NCBI RefSeq assembly: GCF_004664715.2
Contig: NC_051069.1
Span: forward strand, 69,896,647 to 69,960,646
Direction: 5' to 3'
Source: Peromyscus leucopus
Lineage: Eukaryota > Chordata > Mammalia > Rodentia > Cricetidae
DNA length: 64,000 bases
Part shown: positions 1 through 11,619 of the stretch, in pieces
Layout of the letters: the number at the start of each line of letters is the position of its first letter
Numbering within the stretch: the first letter of the stretch is position 1
The notes under the pieces: generated by a model
What the model was told of the DNA's origin: nothing
What the model saw: only the letters and a program-made list of their open reading frames with translations
Databases searched by the model: none
Translations under genes and position numbers: made by a program

Positions 1-2091
1 GTTAATATTCCTAGCGGATCTATAGAGTTTTCCTAAATAATAGTTCAACAGAATTAAAATGGAAATTGCAGTAAAATTTTCCCTTTGCACTAGACTCCTT
101 TGTCTGGTCTGTCACTGTGTCATCATTTATTCTTCTGTTGTTAGAGTCATTGTTCAATCATTTCCCACTCTTAGGATTAATTACAAGCTTCAAGGCTTTT
201 TGTTAACTCTCTACCCAGTGTCATGAATTATCCTTGACCAGATCATGAAATCCTGGCAAAGGAGTAGATACAAGTCACAGCAATTTTTCCCCCCCACTGG
301 GTTTGGAAGAGACATGAGTTAAAGGGATTTTATATACTTTATCAGCTATGAGAAACCAGCTGACGTAGGAAACTTTTAGACTCATATCTTCTTTTTGTAC
401 TCCACTTTACTCTGTCTTTTGTCAGAAGCACCAGTATAGATCTGGAAACTGGTTTTGCCCTCAGCCAGTGAAAATGGCAGAGCTCAGGGTATTCTCAGAA
501 CACTCTCAGACAGTATTATTCCGGGTGATTATAACCATCTAGTTTGGTATGTCGCCCTCCCTGCCATCTACGTTTGAAGAATGTGCTCTTTATTCATTTA
601 GCACCAGGGACAGACTTCATGAGAAGGCACTGATTTTTCAAGGCATTGGTGTCTGCTCCTCCTATTCTCAAACACATTCAAACATTCTGTTTATAGCTGT
701 TGCAGTGGCACCAGCCCATCTTTGTGAAGTTGCACCTAAAGCATGCTCCGACTCTAGCTTCTGCTTTTGGGGGTTTGAAATGGTGTTTCTTTGGCTTACT
801 GGGGAAAAGATGGCCATTTCTAGTCTACATGTCTCAGATTCTCAGCTGTGCAAAAGCTATGATAGATTTATTTAATTTTGAGATGAGGATTTAATGTGTC
901 TGTCCTACACTGGCCCCAAATCCTCTATCATCCTACTTCAGCTTTCCAAGCTCTGGCATTGTAGGCAGGTAGCACCATGACTGGCAAGTGTTACTTGATC
1001 ATGAAAATGATATTCCAAAGTTAGACTCAGACTTTAATTAGCACACAGAGCAGACATTGTCTCTGCTGGAAAGGAATGATTCCTGGATACCAGCATTAGA
1101 AACAATTGTAGCTTAATGACAGGATGCTCAAAAGCGTTATGCTACTATTGCATCCTCCTAAAAACTCCTGAAAAATAAAATTCAATGGACTCTGCCACAT
1201 TTTGCTTTGTTTTGTTTCTCTAAACACTATGTTCTTACATCTTGAAGGTTAGTAGGTTTTTCATAACAGCACCATTATTCCTTAACACTTACTTTACCTG
1301 AAGAATAAAAACGTATGAATGCTCTCTAGATGGAGGAGTAAGCCTTATTAGTCTGTGTTTCTGCAGCAAGCTGTGCAAATCCTGACCCTTAGTGAAGTTC
1401 AGTCAACAGCTGCTGAATGATGAGAGTTTCCTGTTATTTCATGCCTTGTCAGGGCTTGAACTTGCTTTTCAGGCACCATTGCTTGATAACATTTGACAAT
1501 TTGTTATATTGTTTCTGTTAGGACTTGAAATTGTGGCTTGATCTAATAGAAGAATCAGGACTTTAGTATTTAGACAAAAATTGCTATTTAATTGGAAATC
1601 ACAATAGGTGACCTCAAAAGGCAAACAAGAGGTGTGGAGAAAGGAGTGGGATGACAAGGGGTCACGTCAGACGTCAAAGCAGAAAGACGGATGCCTGGGG
1701 TGAGAGGGTAGAAGGGTGAGGAGGGGATGAAGGGAGGGGTAGAAATGATAAAATCAAATTTTGTTGGGTGGGGCCATTCTTCCTAAAAATGGTATTTAAA
1801 ATGTTGTCAGTGTTTTAAAATTTAAAATCTGTTTCAGGATGACTAATACCGATTTGAAAGGGAGGTACTGAGCAGGAAAAAAAGAAAAGCATAGGCCGTA
1901 CAGTGAACCAAGTGGCTGTCGGGATGCAGAGGAGGCTTTAGGTTGATGCTGGGAACGTAGAAATGTCGGTTCTTGGCTGCAGATCAGAAATTCTGAGTTT
2001 CCAACACAGGAAAAGGAGGCAGTTGGGCCTAATCCCATGTTCCTGAAAAGCAACAAATTTGAAGTATGATTCTAGTAATATAAGAAAGTTT
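1..2091. other. Unassigned AT-rich sequence, no gene seen
   Basis: I see no recognisable repeat, RNA gene or protein family in this stretch. Short ORFs such as 549-875 lack domain character and any convincing splice context, and look like chance ORFs. A purine-rich patch lies at about 1690-1745. It is probably old unique intergenic or intronic DNA. Confidence 0.4.
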
Positions 2092-2244
2092 GCCGGGCGG
2101 TGGTGGCACACGCCTTTAATCCCAGCACTCGGGAGGCAGGGGCAGGCGGATATTTGTGAGTTCGAGGCCAGCCTGGACTACCAAGTGAGTTCTAGGAAAG
2201 GAGCAAAGCTACACAGAGAAACCCTGTCTCGGAAAAAAAAAAAA
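2092..2244 (+). mobile_element. SINE B1 (Alu/7SL-derived), full length
   Basis: The element begins gccgggcggtggtggcacac, has the pol III box A/B-like 'cctttaatcccagcac' and 'gagttcgaggccagcctgg' segments, and ends with 'gaaaccctgtctcgg' and an A tail of about 12. Few changes from the usual B1 pattern suggest a fairly young copy. I could not define a clean target-site duplication because the flank is A-rich. B1 has no coding capacity; the short ORF across it (2059-2256) is an artefact. Confidence 0.95.
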
Positions 2245-5200
2245 GTTAGTATGTGAGGTGATGGGTAAATGTCTTTGACTTAATCATTATATATATGTGT
2301 ATATTTTTACTGGCCAATTAAAAATTGATTAAAATTTAAATGTTATGACCATTTTAAAAATAAAAAGGAATATAATTCTAATATGTTAAATAATATCATC
2401 ATATCAGTACATCATCACAGAAAATAACATGTAGCCATTGGTAAGTTTTAGGCCTCTTGAAGGCCTCTCCGCCAACGTGACAAACTGAATCAGGCAGAAT
2501 TAGAAAGCCTAGGTTTAATGGGTAAAGCACTCCCAGGCGATTCCCCAGCCCCACAGGGTGGAGATGGGGTTTGAGACCAGAAGAACCACATGTCTGTTTT
2601 CTGGGATGCTGCTTATATAATCCTGTAGGAGTGGTCTTGAGCCTCTCTGGGGGAGGAGCTGTGTTTGGTGGGCTTTGAAGGGGCGGGTTTGGGGAAAGAG
2701 ATGGGGAGGGGAGTTGAGGCGGATCTTCCACCAGACTCCTTCCAAACAGCCATCTTATTCTTTCAATGCATTCATGGCATCTCCTTAATTAAGACATATA
2801 TTTTTAAAATATAAAGTCAAGGAGTTTTTTCATTGCATACCCTTGACGATAATGTTCATAAAAGTACTTCAAAGTGATACTTAAAGTGGAATGAGAATAA
2901 TATTATAATATTTTAATCATCATCATTATAATAATAATATTAAAAATAATCAAGAAGTGTACCCACGTACATGTATTTATTTTTATACTTATGTGATAAT
3001 TAAAACAAATGCTTGTATGTTAAGAGGAAGAAAAACAGCTTACCAACAATGATATCCTCATATGTCTTATGCAAAGGATTTATAAGGACATACTTTCATT
3101 TTAAGAGATGCCAGGAGAACACTTTTACTAGTTACTTTACAATCACCTTGATGAGCCCTTTGAAAGTAGATCCTGCAGGAGGCTGATTGTATTTTAATTA
3201 TTGGTTCTTTGTAAAAGACTGCAGAGCTTCAGAATGATCCTCTATCTCTCCTGACCTCTTACTGGGCCATAAAATCATTCTTTCTCTTTTGTCTATTTTT
3301 CTATTCTCATTTCAAGGTGATTGAGTCAGACAATTGACCTGTCTCTGAGGAAACTTGATATTGCCGAGGAGGCTTAGATGAAATTCTTTCCTGATGGTGA
3401 TTCTCTTTAAAATTTCTTTGGACTGATATTTACCATTATATATTCTCCTATCCCCAAAGCCTAAAACTTCATATTTGAAGCAACAAGAACATGACAAATT
3501 TTCACACTCCAACCTATACTCCTTTGGCATTTATGAAATTGCTTTGGTCAATGGAGTATAGCGAATGCTGTCAATGTTTTGGTTTCATATCCTCCTATGA
3601 GTTGTATGCTGAGTCAAATCCTTGACTGTGATAGGTACTTGTTTATATTTTTGGAATCTAATAACCATCCATTTAATGGTATCCAGATAGGAATTATCAT
3701 CTAATTAAGGCATTGATGATCAAGAGCCAGCAATAATTAGCTGAAAACAGAAGGGTCAAAGGCTTTGAAATGGCTAACAACAGAGTTTACTCTGTAGAGG
3801 GAGCCTTGAAAAGAAAATGGGCAGTCATTTATTTCACCTTAGGTCCCTGTTTTTTGCAATGTTTCTTAGAGTTCATTATTTCCAATGATGCCCGAGTAGT
3901 TTGTATATAAACACTTTCTCTTAAAGCCATACAGCATTTCCTTGTTCTGTGTAAAGCAGGTCAAGTGCCCTATCACATTGTAGAACTATTTCAACTAATG
4001 AATCTACCTGTTGTTAGATCTGGTTCTATTTGGTTTTAACAGGTACCTCTCTTGATATGCCAATAGGCACTATGGTAGCTATTTTGTCCTCTAGGCCAGG
4101 GAGTTTGTTTTTGATCTAACATTCTAGCCTGTTGGGGACAAGGGGAGATATGTTATCTTCTGTAACTAATTCTTGCTGAAACCAAGACATCATTGTCAGG
4201 AGTCAGGAATGTTGGCATGCTAGTCAAAAGCCAGGAGGGGATTCAGGAATGGGGCATTAATCAGAAGCATCTGGTTAATTGACGCAGCTGAGGAGACAGG
4301 GAGCAATTACTTTGGCTGGACTGGTTCACATCAACTTTCAGCAAGTCCAGAGCTTGCTGTCATTTGGAGTTGGTTGTAGATTGCAGCTGACTTCTGGGTA
4401 GCATCTGTCAGACAAGTGGAAATCTCCTGAGATGGATATATACTAGGGACAGAAGTTAAACTTTAGGAAAACCTTACATTTGGAACTTTCAGGCCCATGG
4501 TCCTAGTGATTAGGGGAGGGTGGAGTCCCAAGACAAGGAGAGAGAGATCCATCCTCAAGAATGGGTAGGTGGCGGAAACTTAGGCTGTACTTATCTGGAG
4601 TCCCTTTGACCTGCGAGGGGTAGATCCAAGTCTTATGACTCCCTCAATTCTCTGAAGCTTACATAAAGTCTTCAGTTTACAAAAAGAAATAAAAGTTCAG
4701 CTATGTTAGCATTATCACTGTTTATATGAAATACACATTTCATAGAAAAAGGCAGCCAATGGGTGTCTGTGAAACAGCTGGATTAGACTCACACTTTCAA
4801 GTCATAACAAAAACTGTAGCTTTGGGTTAAAAAGCATGAACATTTTTTTTTTTTTTGTCCAGAGAGCCAGTTACATAGACTGAAGAGACATGTTTTTAGC
4901 TCAGTGAGAAGCATTTTTAAGGCTATACTTAGAAGACAACCAAAGGAAATTTAAAGCTTTGAGCTTTTGACTGCATAGTAAGCAGTCAGTGCTCCACCAT
5001 CTTATCAGAACTCTATTGATCAGCGTTAAAACTCTGAACTTTTGAAATCTTAGTATAATAAAAGCATAGAAGGGATAAGAAATCTAAAGCATTTCACATT
5101 TTTTCACATATCTTAAATCACTTTTTTTTAATATCTTTAAAACTTGCATTTACACACCTTAAATCATTTTTTAGACCCTCAGAACTTACTTAAGCTTTCA

Positions 5201-5401
5201 CATCCTCAGAGTTTTATATACCTTAGAACACTTTCTTAGACCCTCAAAACTTGGCTAGACTTTAACCCTTTTTCTTTCTAGTCATTTACCAGAGACATGA
5301 GTAATTATTACTGAGAACAGTCATTGCAAAGCATGCTCCTTTAGTGACAAGTCACATCTGAAACTTGTCTATCATTTAATGTGAAGCCTGTTAGCAACAC
5401 A
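2245..5401. other. Unassigned sequence, possible old retroviral remnants in 4.1-5.4 kb
   Basis: No gene is visible. An A/T-dense block with ATT/AAT runs lies at about 2890-2960, and a purine-rich patch at 2645-2730. Between 5150 and 5270 two similar ~63-bp segments follow one another (each with 'ccttaRa', then 'ttagaccctca', then 'aacttR'), indicating a small tandem duplication. The 4.1-5.4 kb part may be degraded endogenous retroviral sequence, but I could not identify a coding motif. Confidence 0.35.
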
Positions 5402-5794
5402 AACATGTTTAGATGAAGTTTTCTCTGATCCTGCCCAGCCCATGGACCCTGAAGCCACTTACAAAATAATCACTCAGAAGCTTATATTAATTAAAACTGC
5501 TCAGCTATTAGCTTAGTTAGGCCTACCACTAACTAGCTCTTACATTAAACTCAGTCCATTTCTGTTAATCTATATGTTGCCACATGTTCTGTGGCTTTAC
5601 CTGTGTTCTGTTACATGCTGCTCCCTGGACAGTGGGCTGGTGTCTACTGACTCATGTTTCCACTTCCCTGAATTCTCTTTGTCTGTTTATCCTCCCTATA
5701 GTGCCTGTCTGGCTACTGGCCAATTATCGTTTTTATTTATCAACCAATCAGAGCAACACATTCACAGCATACAGAACATCCCATAGCAAACATG
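5402..5794 (-). mobile_element. Solo LTR (ERVK-like) with perfect 6-bp target-site duplication
   Basis: The LTR occupies 5408-5788 (381 bp). It is flanked by AACATG at 5402-5407 and again at 5789-5794, the 6-bp duplication typical of class II (ERVK/betaretrovirus-like) integration. Its right end is ..ATAGCA; the left end TTTAG appears to be a mutated TGTAG, since the sister copy at 57201 has TGTAG. The same family occurs at 13068, 40968 and 57201. No internal sequence lies between the duplications, so it is a solo LTR left by LTR-LTR recombination. Orientation is by convention and uncertain. Confidence 0.85.
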
Positions 5795-6123
5795 TTTTCC
5801 TTTCTCAGCAGGAGACCTAGTAGTTCTAGAAAAAGACAAGACCTAATTTTTGCATATGAAGTGAACTAACAAGGTGGCTGCAGTCTTGTGGGGGTGGGGA
5901 GGAGCTGGTTGCCTACTGCTGTTAAACTGACAAAGATACAGTTGGCCTAGCCATCAATGCCATCAGAGATATGAGAAGATAAATTATAGCAGGAAACATA
6001 ACCCAAATGGCCTATGTATTTATTAAAATGACAGAGATTTATCTATTACCTGTAAGATCATCCTAGGCTCCTTTGGTCTCCATGGCTTCTTTTGGGTCAG
6101 AGTTTCCAGAGGAGCATCAGTCT

Positions 6124-6309
6124 TCAGCTTCTAGGTCCAGAAGACCTGAGAAACTTTCCTGTGGAGGAGGAACTTGGGGGATGGCTCTTACTTTGTCTAG
6201 GCAAAGTGGGGCAATCAGCTCTCCAGTGCCCTGCTTGTCCACAGTTTGGGCAGGGTCCTGGTAGTGGGCAAAGCATTGGGGCAGTTATCCTAGTGGTAAG
6301 TGTTACCAT
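6124..6309 (-). pseudogene. Gag nucleocapsid fragment with a CCHC zinc knuckle
   Basis: On the minus strand a 61-codon open stretch includes C20-X2-C23-X4-H28-X4-C33, followed by a proline/serine-rich tail. The metal-binding residues map to 6211-6252. A C-X2-C-X4-H-X4-C knuckle with Trp directly after the His is typical of retroviral nucleocapsid, where it packages viral RNA. A single knuckle with this Trp is more gammaretrovirus-like than betaretrovirus-like, but that is a weak inference. No gag start, capsid or protease frame could be followed on either side, so this is a broken remnant. A cellular CCHC protein fragment is the main alternative. Confidence 0.6.
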
Positions 6310-6866
6310 AATCTAGGTGGTGTTATCAGGCCCATCATCTTCTTTGGAGACCTGGCAGTTACCACTAGGAGCTGATGTCTCTGTCATAGTAAGTTTTTCC
6401 ATTAAACATTTTTAAATGCCATATTCAGCAGGTCTCTGACAAGTTTGAGGACCATCATCTATTAAGTATATATGAGTTACACAAACTTTGCTTGTTTTTA
6501 GTTAAGTGTAACCTTGAAAACATATACTGGAGGCTAAATAAGGCTTATTTCTGTAATTAATTACATTGGAACTTAGCATGACAAGTACAGATCTGAACAC
6601 ATTAAAGAAACTTGCATATCTTAATTATCTTTGACAGTTTCTGAGTTGACTCTCCTTTTAGTTTCAAGGTAAAGTTTTAAAATCATGTATATACTCCATA
6701 GGGAGACTGGGAACTTTCCTGATCTTTTATAGTCTACCATTACAGAATATAACAGTTTCTTATAAGACTCAGTTTATCAACATAGCTAAAGCTTAACAAA
6801 GTTAGCAAAGACAAGAAGTCTAGGCATATATTAAGTATGAATAGACCTAAGTTAATGAAAGACATT

Positions 6867-7105
6867 CTCTAAGCCTGTGGTTCTCAATCTTCCTAATGCT
6901 GGGACCCTTCAACACAGTTTTCCATGTTGTGGCGACCCTAACCATCAAATCATTCTCACTGCTATTTTACAACTGAAATATTTTCACTGTTATTAATCAC
7001 AGTGCAAACATCTGGCATGTAGACAGTTCTCTGTTACCCTCATGAAAAGGTCTTTCAACCCTCAAAGGCGTTGTGACCCGTAGGTTGAGAACCACTGCTC
7101 CAATC
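6867..7105. mobile_element. Nonautonomous hAT-type DNA transposon (URR1-like)
   Basis: The element spans 6875-7097 (223 bp). Its ends are inverted repeats (ctgtggttctcaa.. and ..ttgagaaccactg). Flanking 8-mers CTCTAAGC (6867-6874) and CTCCAATC (7098-7105) match at 6 of 8 positions, as expected for an aged 8-bp hAT target-site duplication. The interior (..gggacccttcaac.., ..gttgtgacccgtagg..) matches the rodent URR1 family as I remember it. It has no coding capacity and was mobilised in trans by a hAT transposase. Confidence 0.8.
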
Positions 7106-8035
7106 TCTTTGCCAGAAAGCTTTTGCCAGACTGCTTGGGTCATTGTCCTAATGCATCATAAGACAGAGATATCCTGGTTTCTGGTGTTTAGTATTTTGTG
7201 CTCATAGCTGTGGCTTTAACTCTTTAGCCTTTTATTTATTTTTTAAAATCACATATTAATAATATAAAACATTTTATAAACTTAAGTATCCTATAGCCTT
7301 ATAAGTTTAAATATTTTAAAAGCTGTTCCTTAATAAAAGTCTAGTTTTTTAAATTTAAATTTTCTGTAAAACTCCAAAATTTCCTATTAAAGAAGTTTCA
7401 AATCTCTCAACTGTGTGTTCCTGCAATATCAAAAACAGAGTAACTATTTTGTTTCAAGAGGGAAGATACAGAGCACAACTACAATCTGCGCAAGGTAAAA
7501 CCAAGCTTCAACAGAGCAAACATCTTAATGCTCAGCATCTGGGATCCATTCATAATCTTCTGGGGCTCTCTGACCCCATCCTTGGTGGCATACATAGCCC
7601 ATCTTCTAGGAACCAGCCAGCTCCATTAATTGTGGCTGTGGCTGGTATTTCTGGTGGCTAGCACATGGCACTAGCATCTCCAAAACTGTTAAGGTCCCCA
7701 ATTGCAACTGTGATCTCTATAGGAACTCCAGGCCTGCCATATACTGACAAGCCCCAGCTGTTCCCATGACCCCTTGGTGTCTTTAAAACCAATACCACCT
7801 AGGTGACTCTTACATTACAAGTTTGGCTGCCAGCAAGGTACATTCTAGTATATGAATGCATGGAGGTACAGCTTTAATACCTCACTAAACAAGCATTGAT
7901 TTTAAACCATGTTTTTCATAAACCATGTTTTCAGGACAGGAAATATCATATAAAAATCCATCCTAATACAAAATATCTTGGAGTTCTATTGTTGGTTCCT
8001 TGGTTGGGCCACACCATGTGGTCAACTTTAATCAA

Positions 8036-8058
8036 GGTTAGGGTTAGGGTTAGGGTTA
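8036..8058 (+). repeat. Short interstitial telomere-like repeat
   Basis: Three complete TTAGGG units (8038-8055) are flanked by partial units, immediately followed by the reverse-sense sequence TTAACC. Such tracts arise by telomerase-type repair of breaks or belong to a mobile element's sequence. It is far too short to be functional telomere DNA. Confidence 0.85.
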
Positions 8059-8624
8059 ACCAACGCTAGCAAAGTTGGCTGCCAGCCATGTGGCTGCCTA
8101 AAGATGGTGGCAAGCCACATGTTGCCTATATCCCATAATAGAATCATGCCACGTGGTTCCTTTAAGATTACCTATGCATACATTTTTACTACCAACTTCA
8201 TATTATGAGTTTTAACTTAACTTTTTTTCACTGATATTTAACCATACCCAATAAAATAAACTTATAAATCCTGAGGTACAGAATGTTCACATAAACCAAG
8301 TCTAATTTTTATCTACTTTGCTCTTTTTCCCTCATCACAATGTCAGGTAAATCCCCTGATACAGGACATAGAGGGAACTTTTAAATAAGCATTCTTAGAT
8401 CTAGAGAATGGAGGGCCATAACCCAACTCTAAAGCCAGCTTTTTAATAAAGTAGAACAGCATAAAACAACTTTAATATTATCCATACCCAAATTCTGGCT
8501 TCCTGCTAACCTGAATCCAGTGACCAGAGAAAAAATAAAAGCAGCCATAATAGCTGTGGTGACTGGCAGCTGGTGGCAGCAGAGACAGAAAAAACATTCA
8601 GTTCTGTCTCAGTTCCATGATTGC

Positions 8625-8667
8625 AAAAACAAAAAAAACCAAAAAACAAAAAACAAAAACAAAAAAA
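8625..8667. repeat. A-rich (CAAAAA)n simple repeat
   Basis: This is a run of CAAAAA/CAAAAAA-type units. It creates overlapping lysine- and phenylalanine-rich open frames on both strands (8506-8881), which I regard as low-complexity artefacts rather than genes. Confidence 0.9.
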
Positions 8668-9280
8668 CTTACCAATGCACCAGAAAACACAGACCCATCT
8701 ACATATACAAAAGAGACAGACAAAACTTTTCAACAGCAATACAGATAAAAACATTTCAACAAACCAGAACCAGGCAGGCAGGCTATGTCTTGCTATTTGC
8801 TCTAGACAGGAGACTATTGGGGTCCCATTGAACCCCCTCCACATCCTGGATTGGTATCACATAGAAGAGAACAGATTATGACTCACCAGAGGACCTCCAT
8901 AGATGCTTGCTGTTTTTCTCAGCATGGCAGTTCAGTCTGATTGTTTGCACACCAAAGGCAGCCTCAGAGCCTTGAATTGTCTCAAGACATCTGCCTCCTA
9001 AAGTGGTATCTTAACCCCGGAGTTCCTGAGTGAAGATTCAGTTTTAGAATTTGGATGGGTGATCTGAATTTCACTGGGGGCCTCTAGAAAATATTAATCC
9101 CTCTAGTTGAGAATATGACCACTACCACAAATTCAAAGCAAACTTTAACTACTGACCAGGAGGATGGGTTCTGGCCAAGACCATTCTGGGGTTCCCAGGA
9201 AATGGCCATAAGTCCACGTTTTACAGTGGCTTAAAAAGGGCAAAACTTTAGGGCCACTGTATTTCCCATCAGGCTAAATT

Positions 9281-9400
9281 AGGGGCAAGCATATACCCTG
9301 ACATACTTCCTGTCAGTGTTCCTCCTTCCTACATCCAATCAGGGACAAGTACACATCCTGACATATTTCCTGCCCTTGTACCTCCTGCCCACATGATCAA
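9281..9400. repeat. 60-bp direct tandem duplication, two diverged copies
   Basis: Copies at 9281-9340 and 9341-9400 share 'agggRcaag', then 'cctgacata', 'ttcctg' and 'cctcct' blocks at constant spacing. By eye they are roughly 70 percent identical. Direct repeats of this size are common in retroviral U3 enhancers, and the site is near the end of the ERV relic, but no LTR boundary is evident. Confidence 0.6.
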
Positions 9401-9879
9401 GCACAAACAGGAACTTAGTCTGACCCTGCAAGATATATTTTTCCTGTTTTGGTCTCACACTGCACATGTGTACTATGGCAAACATGCATGCATGCACACA
9501 CAAAATAAATGAGCAAATGAATACATGCAAGGTGGTTAGCTCTTCAGGGGTGCTGTCTTCACTAAATAGTAATGTAGCTTTCACTGGGCCTTTTTTAGTT
9601 CCTCTGTGAGCAAGCTGTCACAAAGAATAAGGCCACTCATTGGCCTTCCTTAGCCTTTTGTCTTGTGAATTGGTCTCTTCCACATATATACTCTTGCCAC
9701 CGTGATACCATAAATTACAAGGTCCCCATGTTTTGTGACAAGACTTTTCCTGGAGAGACACAGCACACACATCTGCTAACCTTGGATAGGGAGGCCATGA
9801 CAATACAAAGTACAAATACCACCAAAGTCCAACTTGGTAAGAATAAAATCTAAAAATACCTTTTTTAAAAACTTTAAAT

Positions 9880-9965
9880 TTTAATTTTTTATTAGTAAGA
9901 AATTTTTTATTCATTTTACATACCAACCACAGATCCCCTTCTCTTCCTTCCTCCTGCACCCCATC
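9880..9965 (-). mobile_element. L1 3'-end fragment (minus strand)
   Basis: The block 'ttttttattcattttacat' followed by 'accaaccacagatcccc' and a C/T-rich run is the reverse complement of the L1 3' terminus that also appears at 24.6 kb. Only the last ~80 bp are present, so it is a strongly 5'-truncated insertion. Confidence 0.7.
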
Positions 9966-11588
9966 TTCCTCCAGCCCCTGTTTTATTGACTTTATTCTTT
10001 GACAATTTCACACATGTATATAATGTGTACATATAGTATGTTGATAGGGTTAACTATTTTTAGTCTTAATATATGAGTCTAACTTGGAAAAATATGAAGA
10101 ATAGTAGTGATTTTTTTTTTTTAGCCATGACTTAACTGGATGACATTTGCCAAGACATATCTCTTAAATGAACTTGAATTTATCCATCTACAAGTGAGGA
10201 TAATATTAACTTCTACTGTATTTAGAAATATTATAATGACCAAATGTGGTGATGATTTAGCCTGAAGTTAGTATTGTGATACTGTCATATACACTGCCGC
10301 ACACTACTTTGCTATTATTAAGCATCCAGGAGAACATTGAAGTGCACAGTCTACTTGTTAGATTTTGTTTATTAATTTATTTTGTCACTCTAAGAATTTG
10401 TCCCCTTTATCTGAACTCCTGATATTTAAGATCAGATGTAATACACTAGGAGGGATTTTCAGTCTTGATATATGGAGCTAAACTAGAGTTGGGGCTTTGG
10501 AAACAGATGAATTTGGGAGGGAAAACACTATTACTGGAGATGTGAATCTGGTGTCCAGAAAGAGAGCTTTTAAGAACTTGGAGATCTTGAGTATGAAGTG
10601 TATTTAGCAAAGGAAACCTGTATAAAGGTAGCAGCTGAGAAAAAGAGAAGCCTGATCTAACACACATGGTATTTTCATGAAAGAGGAAGACAGAGTGGTG
10701 GCAACTTTGTATACAGCAGTGACCGCCTGTCCTTTATTATAGGAGAAAGCTTACATCAAGGCAAGTAACTTTTTAAGAAGTGACTTATTTTCAGCAACTT
10801 TATCTGCTGTAAATAAGTTGATAGCTGTTTTCTCAGTCTCTGTAGTGCTAATGGCCACTTCCAAAACATACTAATCACATACATTTTTTTTTCTCTTTTG
10901 ATCTGGAAATGTGGTGAATTACATTGATAGGATCCAATTGTCCCTGTGATAGAGCTTGTTTGTAATTAATCACTAGATGATTGATATCCACTGTCTATAC
11001 ACTTAAGTCACATAAATAGTATAATTATTTTTTACATATATTGTCAACATATGAGACATCTTTGTTCTTATTCATCCACATTGAGCTTCACTGAAAAGCT
11101 ATCAGGTTCTTCTGATTTATGTTCTCAAAGACCTTGCTGCTTCTGCTAATGCCTCTATTTTCTTTGTAAATGCTAGTTTCATTATTTTTACATAAAATGG
11201 AAAAAGCCTTTGAGGATGTAATTTTCAGGCTTACTCTAAGTATTTGGAAGATTTGTGCCAATTTCCCTTTTAATCTTCACTTCTCCAGTTTTTGAAACAA
11301 AGGCAAATTATTCGTATGATGTATCTATCCTAAGGACTCTATCAGAAATAAATATCCAATGGTGGGGTGCCAATTCTGCCTTTGCTTCAGATTAAACAAA
11401 GAGGAAAAGCAATATGTTTAAAGCAAACAATGGTTTGGGGGAGTGGATATAATGTTAATCAACATTTTTGTGCCTTGTTAGCTTTTTTATTGAGCAAAAC
11501 ATTAGGCCTGGTCAGCTCCTCCTCGAATGTTACCATACATTGGCACTTGTATTTGTCATAGCTGTGAGAATCTTGTCTATGATAGTTA

Positions 11589-11619
<31 letters not shown>

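Larger units (their letters stand above)
5795..9450 (-). mobile_element. Degraded ERV internal region (minus strand), with nested elements
   Basis: The only solid coding trace is the gag-like zinc knuckle at 6211-6252 on the minus strand. The rest, up to about 9.45 kb, is A/T-rich with no open frames, and could be a long noncoding leader or the 5' part of the same relic. It contains a hAT element (6875-7097), a telomere-like tract (8036-8058), an A-rich simple repeat (8625-8667) and a 60-bp duplication (9281-9400). The outer boundaries are inferred, not seen: I found no paired LTRs of its own. Confidence 0.4.

Noticed and set aside
549..894. Overlapping ORFs of 108 and 64 codons as a possible gene
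   Set aside because: No domain, no splice context, and two frames are open over the same stretch, as expected by chance.
8506..8881. ORFs of 112, 103 and 86 codons on both strands
   Set aside because: They are generated by the (CAAAAA)n low-complexity tract, which lacks stops in some frames.
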